A DNA stretch of 64,000 bases from Owenia fusiformis (Eukaryota; Annelida; Polychaeta; Sabellida; Oweniidae). Below are positions 12,301-24,300 of this stretch, piece by piece (position 1 is the stretch's first letter; each line of letters begins with the position of its first letter). The translations under genes were made by a program, and so were the position numbers. The stretch spans positions 1,612,001 through 1,676,000 of the forward strand of contig CAIIXF020000001.1 in assembly GCA_903813345.2 (NCBI GenBank), in the 5' to 3' direction. Under the pieces are notes generated by a model. The model was not told the DNA's origin. It did not search any database and saw only the letters and a program-made list of their open reading frames with translations.

Positions 12301-15300
12301 TTTTCTTTTCGTTTCTCTAAAATCAGATTATTCTCATAAAATTCATACAAAGTTGGGCCTAAGCCTCTATTTTCGTATTCTGCATGTTAAGATATTTATA
12401 ATGTAAAACCTAAGAGATAAATTCAATGTCTTCAGTTGAGAATAAGTATAAGGTAAATGTGTGAATTCTGCTTGTTGTTGCACTATTTTTATAATAAACA
12501 AGGTTCGATACGCAACACTGAATAGACTGCAGTCATAGCTTAGTTGTAAAGAAAACAAAAGAAGTTGGGACGTGGTCATGCTTGAATACGATTTTAGATA
12601 TATCGCCGTTTACACTTGTTGAAATCGGCCTGTATTAATTTCAACAGGTGATCGGTGTACAAGGGCATATATTTGAGTTATTGGTTTAATGATAAGTATG
12701 ACCTATGAGTGGGTAATGTTTTACAAATGCATGAAACAAATACTCCAATGGCCTAATCTCAATTTTCCTGCATAAACTATTACATTGAAATGATGGTCAT
12801 TTGCTCTCTAACTTCCGCACTGCATACGTAACTTCGTAACAATTCAATAAGCCAAGACAGGACCGCTATAATCGCTACATGCCAGTGAAAGAAGATGTTA
12901 AGCCAAATTGACCTGATAGCTCAGAAAAAATAAAAATTTTCGACTTTTCTTTCTACAGTCCTTGTTGCCCCTTTAAGGCTGAAACATTAAGGCTGAGAAC
13001 ATTATTGCCACAATTCAGTATATTTGCATTCAGTCAATTTGTCAAACATTATTGCCACAATTTAGTATATTAGCATTCAGTCACTTGTCAAACATTATTG
13101 CCACAATTCAGTATATTGGCATTCAGTCAATTGCCCAATAGGCAACCAGTTTTTCCAAGTTCATTGGTAAGAGTGTAAAGTGATTACCATTGGCAGCCAG
13201 GTTGCCGTGAGTTTTTAACCTTGTTTATATATAAAATAACTACAAACCAGGGGTATAGACAGGAACTAAAATTAGAGGAGGTTAAATTAATTAGTGAGGC
13301 TTAGTGCTAAATGAAGATTATCACTACCTTTGAATTGTTAACACAATTTAAGTTGGAATTCCTGTTAAATTTCTTTAAGATTTTGAGTTAGGTTTCTCAT
13401 CTACATGTACATGTACGACGTAGCTCATGCCTTGCTAGTGGCTACACCCATGTACACTTATCATAGTCCTTTTATGAATGTAGTTTACAGGATAAAATAT
13501 ATTAAGTCATACATTTACTTCATACATTTCTTTTAGAGATAACCATGGTGGTGGTGCTATGATGCAGACTGTGAAGACTGAGCTGGGAATACAAGGGAAA
13601 TATGGCCCTAGAAAGCACCTGCTTGTTATACAGGGACTAGAGGATTACAATAAGGTATATATAGAGTACATATTAATGAATACTAAATAGTTTGTAATTG
13701 ATATAAATCAGTGGTTATGAAATAACTCTAAAAAACTGAATTCACTAGGGCAGAGCATTTGTACTGAAAGGAGCGTTTTCAGTACAAATATGTACTGAAA
13801 AATGTACTAGTTTTGTTTCAGTACAAATTTAAGTATATTTTTGTACTGAAAAATGCACTGAATTTTTTTCAGTATATTTTTCAGTACAAATTCATGTACT
13901 GAAAAATATACTGAATTTTAAGTACAAATTGTATATTTTTCAGTACAAATTGAAGTATAAATATGTACTGAAAAATGTACTGAATTTTAAGGACAAATTT
14001 AAGTGCAAAAATATACTGAAAAATGCACTGAAAATTTAAGGATAAATTTAAGTACAAATATATACTGAAAAATGTACTGAAATTTAAGTGCAAAAGTCAG
14101 TATAAAAATGTACTGAAAAATATACTGAAATTTAAGGATAATTTTAAGTATAAATATATGCAATGAGAAATATTTGTGCCCAATAATGGAAATAAGAGAA
14201 AACGTAAATGTAAGGCATACTTTATAAACTCTAAATCACTCAAAAAGTTCTTCGAATGGTGAAAAAGTGCATGATTTTAAAAGAATTTTTGGCGGGGGGG
14301 GGTTCGCTTGGACCCCTGAAACCCCCCCCCCCCCCCAACAGGAATGCTATTACATTATGAAATTATTTTGGATGCTTCCTTTACAGCATCCTTTATTGTT
14401 GTATTGTATTTTGTTTACCACCAATGAAGGTGAGCAATACCTCTTGGCTATGCCCCGTATATATACGATCGTAATTTACGTAATTAACATGGAAGATAGA
14501 CCCAGAAACCCCTCCTTGAAGGAGCCCTGTGTTCTTTTATGTGCACTTATACATAGACATACAAGTACACACCACAGCCTTTTGTACGAGTTGCGGACCA
14601 CTCAGTCAAACACCCTGAAGTACTTCACGCAAACAAGCAAATTTAGTCTTGCCTGAACCGGGGATCGAATCCGGGACCTATTGCGTAAGAGGTACCTGCG
14701 CTACCGCTGAGCTACACGGGTGGACTTAAAAGAGTCTCTCTGTAATCAGGTTTGTTTTGCCTTGTCAAAATATTTTGTTTTGTTGGTGGATTAATAAAGT
14801 TTCTTTAGACACATCCTTTATAAAAGCAGACTCTAATCAAACTGGAGAGGCTAGGTTTACTGTAATCAAGTGATTTCCTTTTTAGAAGTTATGTTGATGG
14901 ATTTATTAAAAACGGCCTAAATCACTCAAAAAGTTCTTAGAATGGTGAAAAAGTGCATGATTTTAAAATAATTTTTGACCGGGGGGGGGGGGGTTCGCTT
15001 GGACCCCTGAACCCCCCCCCCCCCCCCCCCCCCCCAGGAATGCTATTACATTATGAAATTATTTTGGATGCTTCCTTTACAGCAGCCTTTAACCAAACTT
15101 AAAAGAGTCTCTCTGTTATCAGGTTTGTTCTGCCTTGTCAAAATATTTTGTTTTGTTAATGGATGAATAAAGTTTCTTTAGACACATCCTTTAAAGCAGA
15201 CTCTAATCAAACTGGAGAGGCTAGGTTTACTGTAATCAAGTGTTTTCCTTTTAATAAGTTATGTTTTTGGATTTAATTATTTAAGACGCATCCTGTATAA

Positions 15301-18300
15301 ATTTCTTTTTAGCCCGATCAAACCTATCAAATATAATGCACATATAAGGGTTATGTACTGGGAGGTTTTGGATACCCATATTTCCTGAGGGATAAACCTT
15401 TTATTTAAAACTGATCGTACATAACATGTGTATTCCATACCTTTTGAGGTTTCTAGATACATTCTACCTTATTAAGTTCTAAAATTCAAAAACATTAAAG
15501 GTACATATTTTCTCAGTCTTAAAAATAAGATTTTCATGAGATTTTCACTCATATTGCTTGAGCAAATTAATTAATTGATATCAAAATTAAAATATATAAC
15601 ATGAACATAGAACCTCATTTGTTCGAGTAAAGCAAAATCCATGGTATAGATGTCAAAGTCAGGAAGATGTCGTAATTCAAAATCTAAGTATATTTTTCAG
15701 TATAAATTTACACTTAAATATGCCCTTAAATTTCAGTATATTTTTCAGTACATATTTGCACTTAAAATCACACTTAAATTTCAGTATATTTTTAAGTACA
15801 TATTTGCACTTAAAATCACACTTAAAATTCAGTATATTTATCAGTATAGATACGAGGGGTGATCCAAAAGTCTTGGACGCCCCACTCTAACTTTGCTATT
15901 TTCTAATATAATTACATGAAACTTTCAGATAATAAAGATCAACATCTAAACAACTTTGTGTATAAGTTTCAACAGAAACTAATATATTTTAGCTACTTTT
16001 CTAAATATTTTTTTTTTGATACCGGGTCCCTGCCACCCGGAACGGTATTTAAATATTGCAAATCACGTCACAACTGTTATAATGTGGCAAATACTTTAGG
16101 TGCAGGTGCACAACCTAACACCAGTCATGATATGGGAGAATTTCCAATTTTCAGTCTGAGTGTCATCTGCCATGATCATCTTCACATATTAAGACCTACT
16201 TTTCAACATATTTTCCACGAATTTGAACACATTTTTCATACCGCTTTACCAATGAATGAAAGACATTTATGAAACGGCCATTGCCTTTGTGATACAAATG
16301 CTGCTGGAGTGCCACTCTAAACCTCATCCAATGAGTAAAAAACATTTTCTTTCAACCCTCCTTTCAACTTGGAGAAAAGGAAGAAAATCACACAAAGCCA
16401 TATCTAGACTGTATCGTGCATATAGTAGTTGCTCAATGTCAAATATAGTGAAAATATATTGTAGTATTCTTTGTTCCACTTTGATTTCTTTCATGTTCTG
16501 CATTTCAGCAGCCATCTTGGAGCAAAAATGACACCAGAATGAGGGTTGATTGTCTGATGTCATTTTCTTAGAACTTGACATATACGGCCATTGCCATATG
16601 TGACATTATTATTAAAAAACAATTAATTGGTTGCCTAGTAACAAAGGAAGTAAACTAACATGGTTTAACATTCAAAATTTAAGGAAAGAAAGTGGTCAAG
16701 ACTTGCAAAACAAGTCAAATAGCGGCAACGTTTAAGGCTGAAAGTTGCCATGTGCGAATACCAGTGATCTCCCCAGGATTTTTTCTCAGGTGGGTGCAAA
16801 ATTCTTATTTTTACGATTCAAACCAAAATTGGTCAAAATATGCCAATTTTTCATGATTTTTCTCATTATCAAGTGGGTGCAAATGGATTTTCAGGTGGGT
16901 GCAAGCCTATTTTCAAAATCTCAGGTGGGTGCTGCACCCACTTGCTATAATGCTGGGGAGATCACTGAATACCGTTCCGGTTGGCAGGGTCACTATATAA
17001 ATAACTATCTAGAAAACTACATAAAATATATCAGTTCACCATGAAATTAATACACAATGTAGTTAGGTTGTTGGTCTTTATTATTGGAAACTTTAAAGTG
17101 ATTTTAGCAAAAATCAACAAAATTAGAGCAGGGCGTCCAAGACTTTTGGATCACCCCTCGTATATACTGAAAAATGTACTTTAAATTTCAGTACATTTTT
17201 CAGTACATATTTATACTGAAATTTGCACTGAAATTTTAAGTATATTTTTCAGTACATATTTATACTGAAAAATATACTTAAAAATTCAGTACATTTTTCA
17301 GTACATATTTGTACTGAAAACGCTCCTTTCAGTACAAATGCTCTGCCCTAGTGATTGTACCACACAAAGATTGCTTCTCAGACCCCACATTTTACAATTA
17401 CAATTAACAATTACAATTACAATTTACAATTACAATTACAATTTTTTACAATTCCAAATTTTGTCTGCATCCATCCAAACTTTTCTAAGACTTAATTGTG
17501 ATGGCACTAAGAAGCAAAAGATTTCTAAAATCAACATGTTGGACAAACTAATTAATACACTAGTACTGTAAACATTTAATCAATAGAGAATCTATTCAAG
17601 AATAACAATATTACACATTTTGTAGTTTAACAGTTATGACATATTGCATTTGTAATCATAGCAGATCACTGTACTTGTTGGAATCTGATATAACAACAGA
17701 GGATAAAAGCTTATTGACATGATATACTGTTCAGTATAAATGGTAAAATACAATCTGTGTGCAGCATAACAATCACATTAAAACAGTAACTTAATGCAAA
17801 TGTTGTCCTATAATATAATAAATTATACAAGGAATATTATTTAGGTTAATTTCGATTGCAGTGTCGACAGCGTTACATTGACAAGGCTCTGAGTGATTTC
17901 AGCAACAATAAAGGTGGCAGTGTGGTTGACATCGTGAACGACCAGCTAGGCCCTCTGGTGGCAGATTTGGTGCACTATGATGTGACATCATTTTGGCAGT
18001 TACACATCCAGGTATAGTGAGGAATTTGGGTGATTTACATGTACATAATACATATTTATATTAGATTGTAGTTATGTGTCACCATCATATTGTCATAGCC
18101 ATTGATCTTTTTGGCTACCACTGATGTCCAGCTTTGACATCTGTAACACTTGTTACACATTTGTAATTGTAACCAGGTGGTTTTCTTATTGTCATGTTAG
18201 TTTTGCCATCCCCAAGAATTGATGACATATTGTTATGACAACTGTGCTCACCTTAACACATGTATCCAAGTGTCGCCATAAATAGGTAGTGACATATTGA

Positions 18301-21300
18301 TACAGCCACCATTTTTCATGACTGGCAGTTGGTATCCGTAACAAATTGTTACATCTATGCAACTATTTGTAGTAACTTACTAGATGGTGGTATTGGGTCA
18401 TGTTAATGCCTTGTCACTTATAATGATATTGTTCCCGTTTACTATATGTTAATCCCATGTTATGTCAGCTGCATTATCTCAAATATGTCCATATTACATG
18501 TATCATGTGTTATCATGTATTTCTAGGTTTGTGTTGGTGTTGTTATACAGAGAACTGAGAAACCCCAGGAGGCAACAGACATTCAGGAACAGTTTATGCA
18601 GGGCCCAGGTACAAAACCACCATATCCAAATACCCTTCAATATATATCAAGTGAACCGTAATGTACATTTAGTCAACTTATCTACTTAAGGCTTTCGTGA
18701 TTATTGAATTGAAGACATACAATCAGAGTGATTGGCTGTTATTTTCCTATCCAGTATACAATGTATGTACATCCTATACAATTTAATCTTATGAATTTCC
18801 AGGTGATCATCCTGATGACCATATGCCAAGACAGCAAAACCTTAACAATTATGTAAGACCTCCTCCCACACCCCAGTCCGCTGCCAATAGTACACAGCCT
18901 GTCAAACCTGCCTCAAGGCACAAGTCTCCAACTCTCCCAACCCAAGCCCCACAAGTGCACACTCTACCCTCCACATCTAATGCCACCATTACAACTGCTG
19001 ATATAGGACAAATACAAGGTGTCCAAGAATCCCTTAACAATACAGTTGAAATACAGGGTGGTCAAGAATCTCAAGATGATGATCTTAGAAAAGCTATAGA
19101 ATTAAGCTTAAGACAAAGCCAAAATAGTTGTAATGTTAGAGCAGATGGACTAGGTCCAGTATCTTCCAATAGTGCCAATAAGTATAGTGCAAATGCATCA
19201 GAAGCAAAAGGTGCAACAGATGAAGGTCAACTCTCTGAAGAGGAACAGTTAAAAAGGGTTTTAGAATTAAGTAGGATTGAAACCGCAATGAACAGTGATC
19301 TAGTCAATGACTCTGATTATGCCTCTAAACTTGACAGAGGTCATGTAACCAATGCAAAAGCTATATATAAAGATGAGGCAAGACCAACACCATGCAAAAC
19401 ATTAGACAGAAATGAAAACCATGTGCCATATAGAGGAACAACATATTACACTGATGAAGTCCTTATTAGTAAAGCACCAGGTGCAAGAACTACAACTAAA
19501 CCAACAGCCGTTGATGAAGAGGAGGAGGAGATATTCAGAAGAGCTTTAGAATCTCTTGATAAACCAAAGATCAAGGAAGAACCAGTTGAGACCACCACTA
19601 CTGCAGAACCAATAGGAGCCAATAATGATGTTGAGTTTAAGAAGGCTCTTGAAGTAAGTCTTTTGGAAAGTCAAATTAAAAATGAGCCAATAGATTCAAG
19701 TGAGCAGTCTTGTCATCCTGTCAGACCACAGCAAAGACTTTCAAACATTGTTCATAACAGAATGGACATTACAAGCGATCATTTGAAAAGTAATCCTTCT
19801 GCAAGCAATGTCCATGTTATTAAAGAAGAAAAGATGGATAATGCCCACCCTGAGGATGATGATCTGAAAAAGGCTTTACAATTGAGTCTTATTGAAAGCC
19901 AGTTTGAGAAAGATCCAATTATAGCTCAACAATATTCGCCAGTTTGTTCCTCAATAGACACTAGGTCAGGTGACAGCTATGAGCCAATACTGAACAAGGA
20001 ATTATTCTCAATATCTGATGATCCAAATGTACAACATGACTTAGAGAAAAGTTTTCATGAAGATGAAAACAAAGTTGCCAAAAAAGGAGGAAACTCTAAG
20101 AAAAGACCTAGTCCAGATAGTGAACCACATGCCCCAACTAAAATCCAGAAACTGTATGATACACCAATTCAGAATCTAAGTGAAGAGGAACAGTTCAGAC
20201 TTGCCATGGAGGAAAGTATGAAAGAACCAGTGCCAAAAACTCAACTATATAAATCTGATATCCATGCTCCACCAAATGCCCCGAAATCAAGAGCTCAAGG
20301 TGTTCTGTCAGATGAGGAATATGCGAGAAAGCTGCAAGAAGAGCTTAACCAAACATCACCAAACAATAATGCTGATAAAGATGCAATCCTAGCTAGAAGA
20401 CTAAGTCTCAGCCAAGACCCAGTACAATATAAGCAATACATAGAAGATGCTAAGCTTGCTGTGAAACTAGAGGCAGGTGATATAGATATAATAGATGTAC
20501 CTGTTGATACCTTTGGGCCCCCAGGGGCTAGGGCTTTCAGTACACCATCTAAAGCCACATCTAGAAGGAAGGCAACAGTCATGAAACAGCCATCCAGAAC
20601 TGCATTAGGGAGCCCTATTGTGCATGTACCAGATACAGACAGCCAGGTAAGTATTCCATTGTACTCATGTTAGCATCAAGTCAAGTGTGTACTCGTCAGG
20701 TGTACCTGTATTTATTCTGCTTCATTCAAATATTACTATTTTTGGCGAAAGGAGTCTGCAAAGGTGCCCCAAAAGCAGTGAATGAAGAAATATAATCGGA
20801 TTAGCTAATTAAGCAAATCCACCTAATTAAGCTAATTAGGCAACTTTAATTAGCCTATAATAGCTTATTCCTTAAAGTAAGTCATATAAATGGTAAATTC
20901 TTAACATACTTACATAAATTGCTGATCAGTTGTTATTTCATACTAAACCTAATGAGGTGATAGGGGCTGGGTAGGTGGGTTTTTGCAATGCAGCTGACTG
21001 TTTGCTGGCTCTAGCTAGTCTAACTGAAGTTCTAACATAATTCAGTGCCTCTGTTCTGATGCCTTCATCACAAATTACCTATAAATCTACATTTTGGCTT
21101 CTAATTGGTATACTGCAAGAACATTCAAGCATGTATAAACTCTGCATATTGTAAGCTTAATTAACTAAAGGTCAGCATGGGGAAATAAAACTTAAAGGAC
21201 CTGTCCAACCTTATATGCCACCCTAAGCAAAACAAGCTTAAGCTTTACGGCACCAATTTCAAACACCTTTTCAATGCTTCCTTTTCAATTATTTCATAAT

Positions 21301-24300
21301 TTTCATGTGCAGATGCTAATAGAATAATTTGCTGTGAAGCATGATGTACTGAAAGCGTAAACCTTAATATTGATTTACAGTCAGGTTATAACAAGATAAA
21401 GTCTAATATTTTCAGTTAGCAGAATACAGACGCTTGCAGCAGATGAAACACAGTGGGAAGACTGCCAACATTTCTGGCCATCCCAGTCCTCGTAGTCCAC
21501 ATGTAAATGGGCCACATACACCTAAGGGGGCAAAATCTGTACCGACTGCTACATATACTCCTATGTCTAAGCAGGTTAGCTCCTCGTCTACCTCGACATA
21601 CATCCCTACGGCTGATAGGTCCATAAAACAACATGGCCGTATTCAACCTGGAACCCCTAACTTAGCCAAGCAATTGACAGGTTTGTGAATTGTTTGGAAA
21701 TATCTATGAGTTTTGAGGTAGAAGAGGGAACTCCCTCACCAAAACTTTACATATTTTGACTTGTCTCAACTATTATGTCACCACTATTATGTCACCACTA
21801 TGAAATGATGACATATTGTCATACCATACTTTTTTATCAAATCGTTACACTTTTGTAAACATTTACAGCTGAAGACATCATGTCATGTGTACTCATAGTG
21901 TCAATTTGCCTCACCTATTTTGGGATTCTGGCAATGCCCCTTGTGTCTTGATAAAGTAAAACAACAGAAATGAAAAATTGATTTATTAAATGTACATTGA
22001 AGTACTTGATGATGAAAAGGCCTTACAATTGCAACTTACAAATACATGTACCTTACAAATGCAACTATTCGTGCAGAAATTGTCTGGGATGATTTCTTTT
22101 CTTACAAAACTCAATATTACAATCAGTTTATTTATGACTGATGTTTACTTTTGTAGCAAAGGTACTCTATTGTCTGGTTAATTAAATTTTAATCTACATG
22201 GTATTTAAAAGAAACAATTTAATTTAAGATTCATGACTTATTTTATGAGCAGCATTACAGGAAATTGATATTGCATTTTTATGTTTAGAAAAGGAAATAA
22301 TCAATTAGAAAGTTGTTACTGTACAAATTGTTCAATTTAGTTGAACATGATATTTATACACTGATTAATTGCATACAAAGTGCAGAACTTTTATTATTCA
22401 ATTTATTTTTTATAAATCAATTTTTCAAGTTTGACCCACTTGTGTTTATAAAGTGTGTCTCAAATAAACTTTATGATTCAATCCCAGTGATTCAATTAGA
22501 TATCTCAAGATATATCCCCCTCCCCCTTCTCACCTTAATGAGCTATACTTCAGTTTTCATGTAATTTATAGGTGTGGTCCCACAAGCTGTAGTCAGTCCA
22601 AGAGTGCACTCCAACCCTGCTGTAACCCACAGGCCAGCCAGCCATACTCAACATGTAGCAGACCAACATATTGTGCACCCATTTAATAACACTCCCATCA
22701 TACCAAACCCTGACCTAACCCTGACCAATAATCCACTATCAAGCAAACATGATACAATTACGAAGGAGTTTCCTAATCCAAAATTAGCTTCTGGGGTCAA
22801 TCAAGGAACAGTGGCTCAGGTTCATGGAGAGAACACAGACCAAGGTTTTGCATCATCTCCATGCAAATATCAAGCAGAGGTTAAAGGTCATCAGGGGGTC
22901 AAGGTCAAAGATGAAGTTGTCATTATAGATAGTGATAGTGATGATGACCTACCACCAAGTGGAGTTGTGAAGCCAGGCAGCTTCAATCCTAAAGTGGGTA
23001 CAAAACAAGGTACGCTTTAAACGATTTATTTTCTCATAAGCTTCTAATGTATATTCATGTTATTTCTCATTGAATCATTTAATTTTCAATTAAAATTATT
23101 TCTTTTTGTTATTTAATTAATTGATTTGACTTTCATTTTTCATATTGCTTGCACCTTTGCATTTTGAATGTTGAGAAATCCAAAATATGTAAATGAAATG
23201 TCAGTTTTTTGTGATAATTTGTTTTGAGCTTGGAAGATGTTTTTTCTCCTAACCATTGATGTATCTCAGGTGGCACATTCACACATGGAGCAGAGCCACA
23301 CCAGTCCAACATCAAGTGTGGCAACTGTGGCAGACTGGGACACACAAGGACATCCAGTAGATGTCCTCATTACTACTCACAAGAAGAACATGATCGCAGA
23401 GAGGTGAGATATCCATAATTGCATAAAGGGCCACTGTAAAACCCATGTAACTGAAATGCCCTTGGTTCCACTAAAATGTGATCTACTTACGAGGGTAGAA
23501 TGACATTAAGTCAACTTTGGAGTGGTTCACTTATATTATACTGTAAGTTATAGAGGTTTGATTAACAACAGAAAATATGTTCACATGGTAACAAATCAGT
23601 TGATGAAGCATGCATTGGAACAATGTATAATAATATATTACAGTGTGGACACTATCAAACAGTATTGTCTAATCACAAGCAATGATACCTGGATAAAATC
23701 CTCACGCGGTCCTAACTTCGACCGTTAATTTGAATTTTTGACCTACCAGATGCTCGAAAATCAGGGATTGCGAGTTTCATACTGCACCGTTTTTCTTCAA
23801 ACTTATACCATTAAAAGCAAAACAAAATTGCCTTTCTGTCGGTGCATTACTTTATTGTAAAGAGTCCCTCGTTCTAGCAGCGTTTTGGTCCCCGGCTGTT
23901 AGAAGGCCTTCTTACACCTGGGGACCAAAATGCCGATGGAAGGGACTCTGTTTAGGAGAATAATGTACCAACAGAAATGGATTTTTGTTATGCTTTGAAT
24001 GGAACAAGTTTGAAGAAAAACGGTGCAGTATGAGACTCATAATCCTTGATTTTCAAACATCCGGTAGGCCAAAATTTCAAATTAACAGTCGAAGTTAACA
24101 CCGCGTGATCCTGCACATTCTATTTCCTATGCAATTTTGCTAAATAATTGATTCTTATTGTGTTTTCAATAGGCCAAGAAAGCTAAAGCAAGAGAGAAGA
24201 GAGAAGCTGCAGAGAGGGAAGATCAGCGCCTCCTTGATAATCTTGTAAGCAACACATATGACACATATGAAATATATTCACAAGTCTCTGGTTTTCTGTT

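Larger units (their letters stand above)
9171..13536. repeat. Intron 6 of the MUS81-like gene: repeat-rich, no exon seen
   Basis: 9171-10080 shows nothing I recognise. 10080-10330 repeats the block at 4405-4540. 10890-11020 has 'atacggcg' palindromes around cggcgccgtatg. 11109-11250 is a hairpin and 11355-12190 a hairpin family with A-rich filler. 12998-13130 is a three-unit tandem repeat. ORFs here are low-complexity or antisense and are not supported as genes. Confidence 0.6.
13743..17353. mobile_element. CACTA (EnSpm-like) non-autonomous transposon with nested insertions
   Basis: The ends are inverted and identical over at least 65 bp, starting CACTAGGGCAGAGCATTTGT. Flanking ATT (13740-13742 and 17354-17356) is the 3-bp target duplication typical of CACTA elements. 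Subterminal zones (13790-14150, 15680-15850, 17160-17335) are packed with 'cagtaca' / 'tgtactg' motifs in both orientations, as in CACTA transposase-binding regions. The body holds a direct duplication, a SINE and a mariner copy. No CACTA transposase is visible. It occupies intron 7 of the MUS81-like gene. Confidence 0.88.

Noticed and set aside
14655-14724. tRNA gene on the minus strand
   Set aside because: Box A and box B are good, but the acceptor stem does not pair and the anticodon stem is poor. It continues into a repeat body with an A-rich tail, so it is a SINE head.
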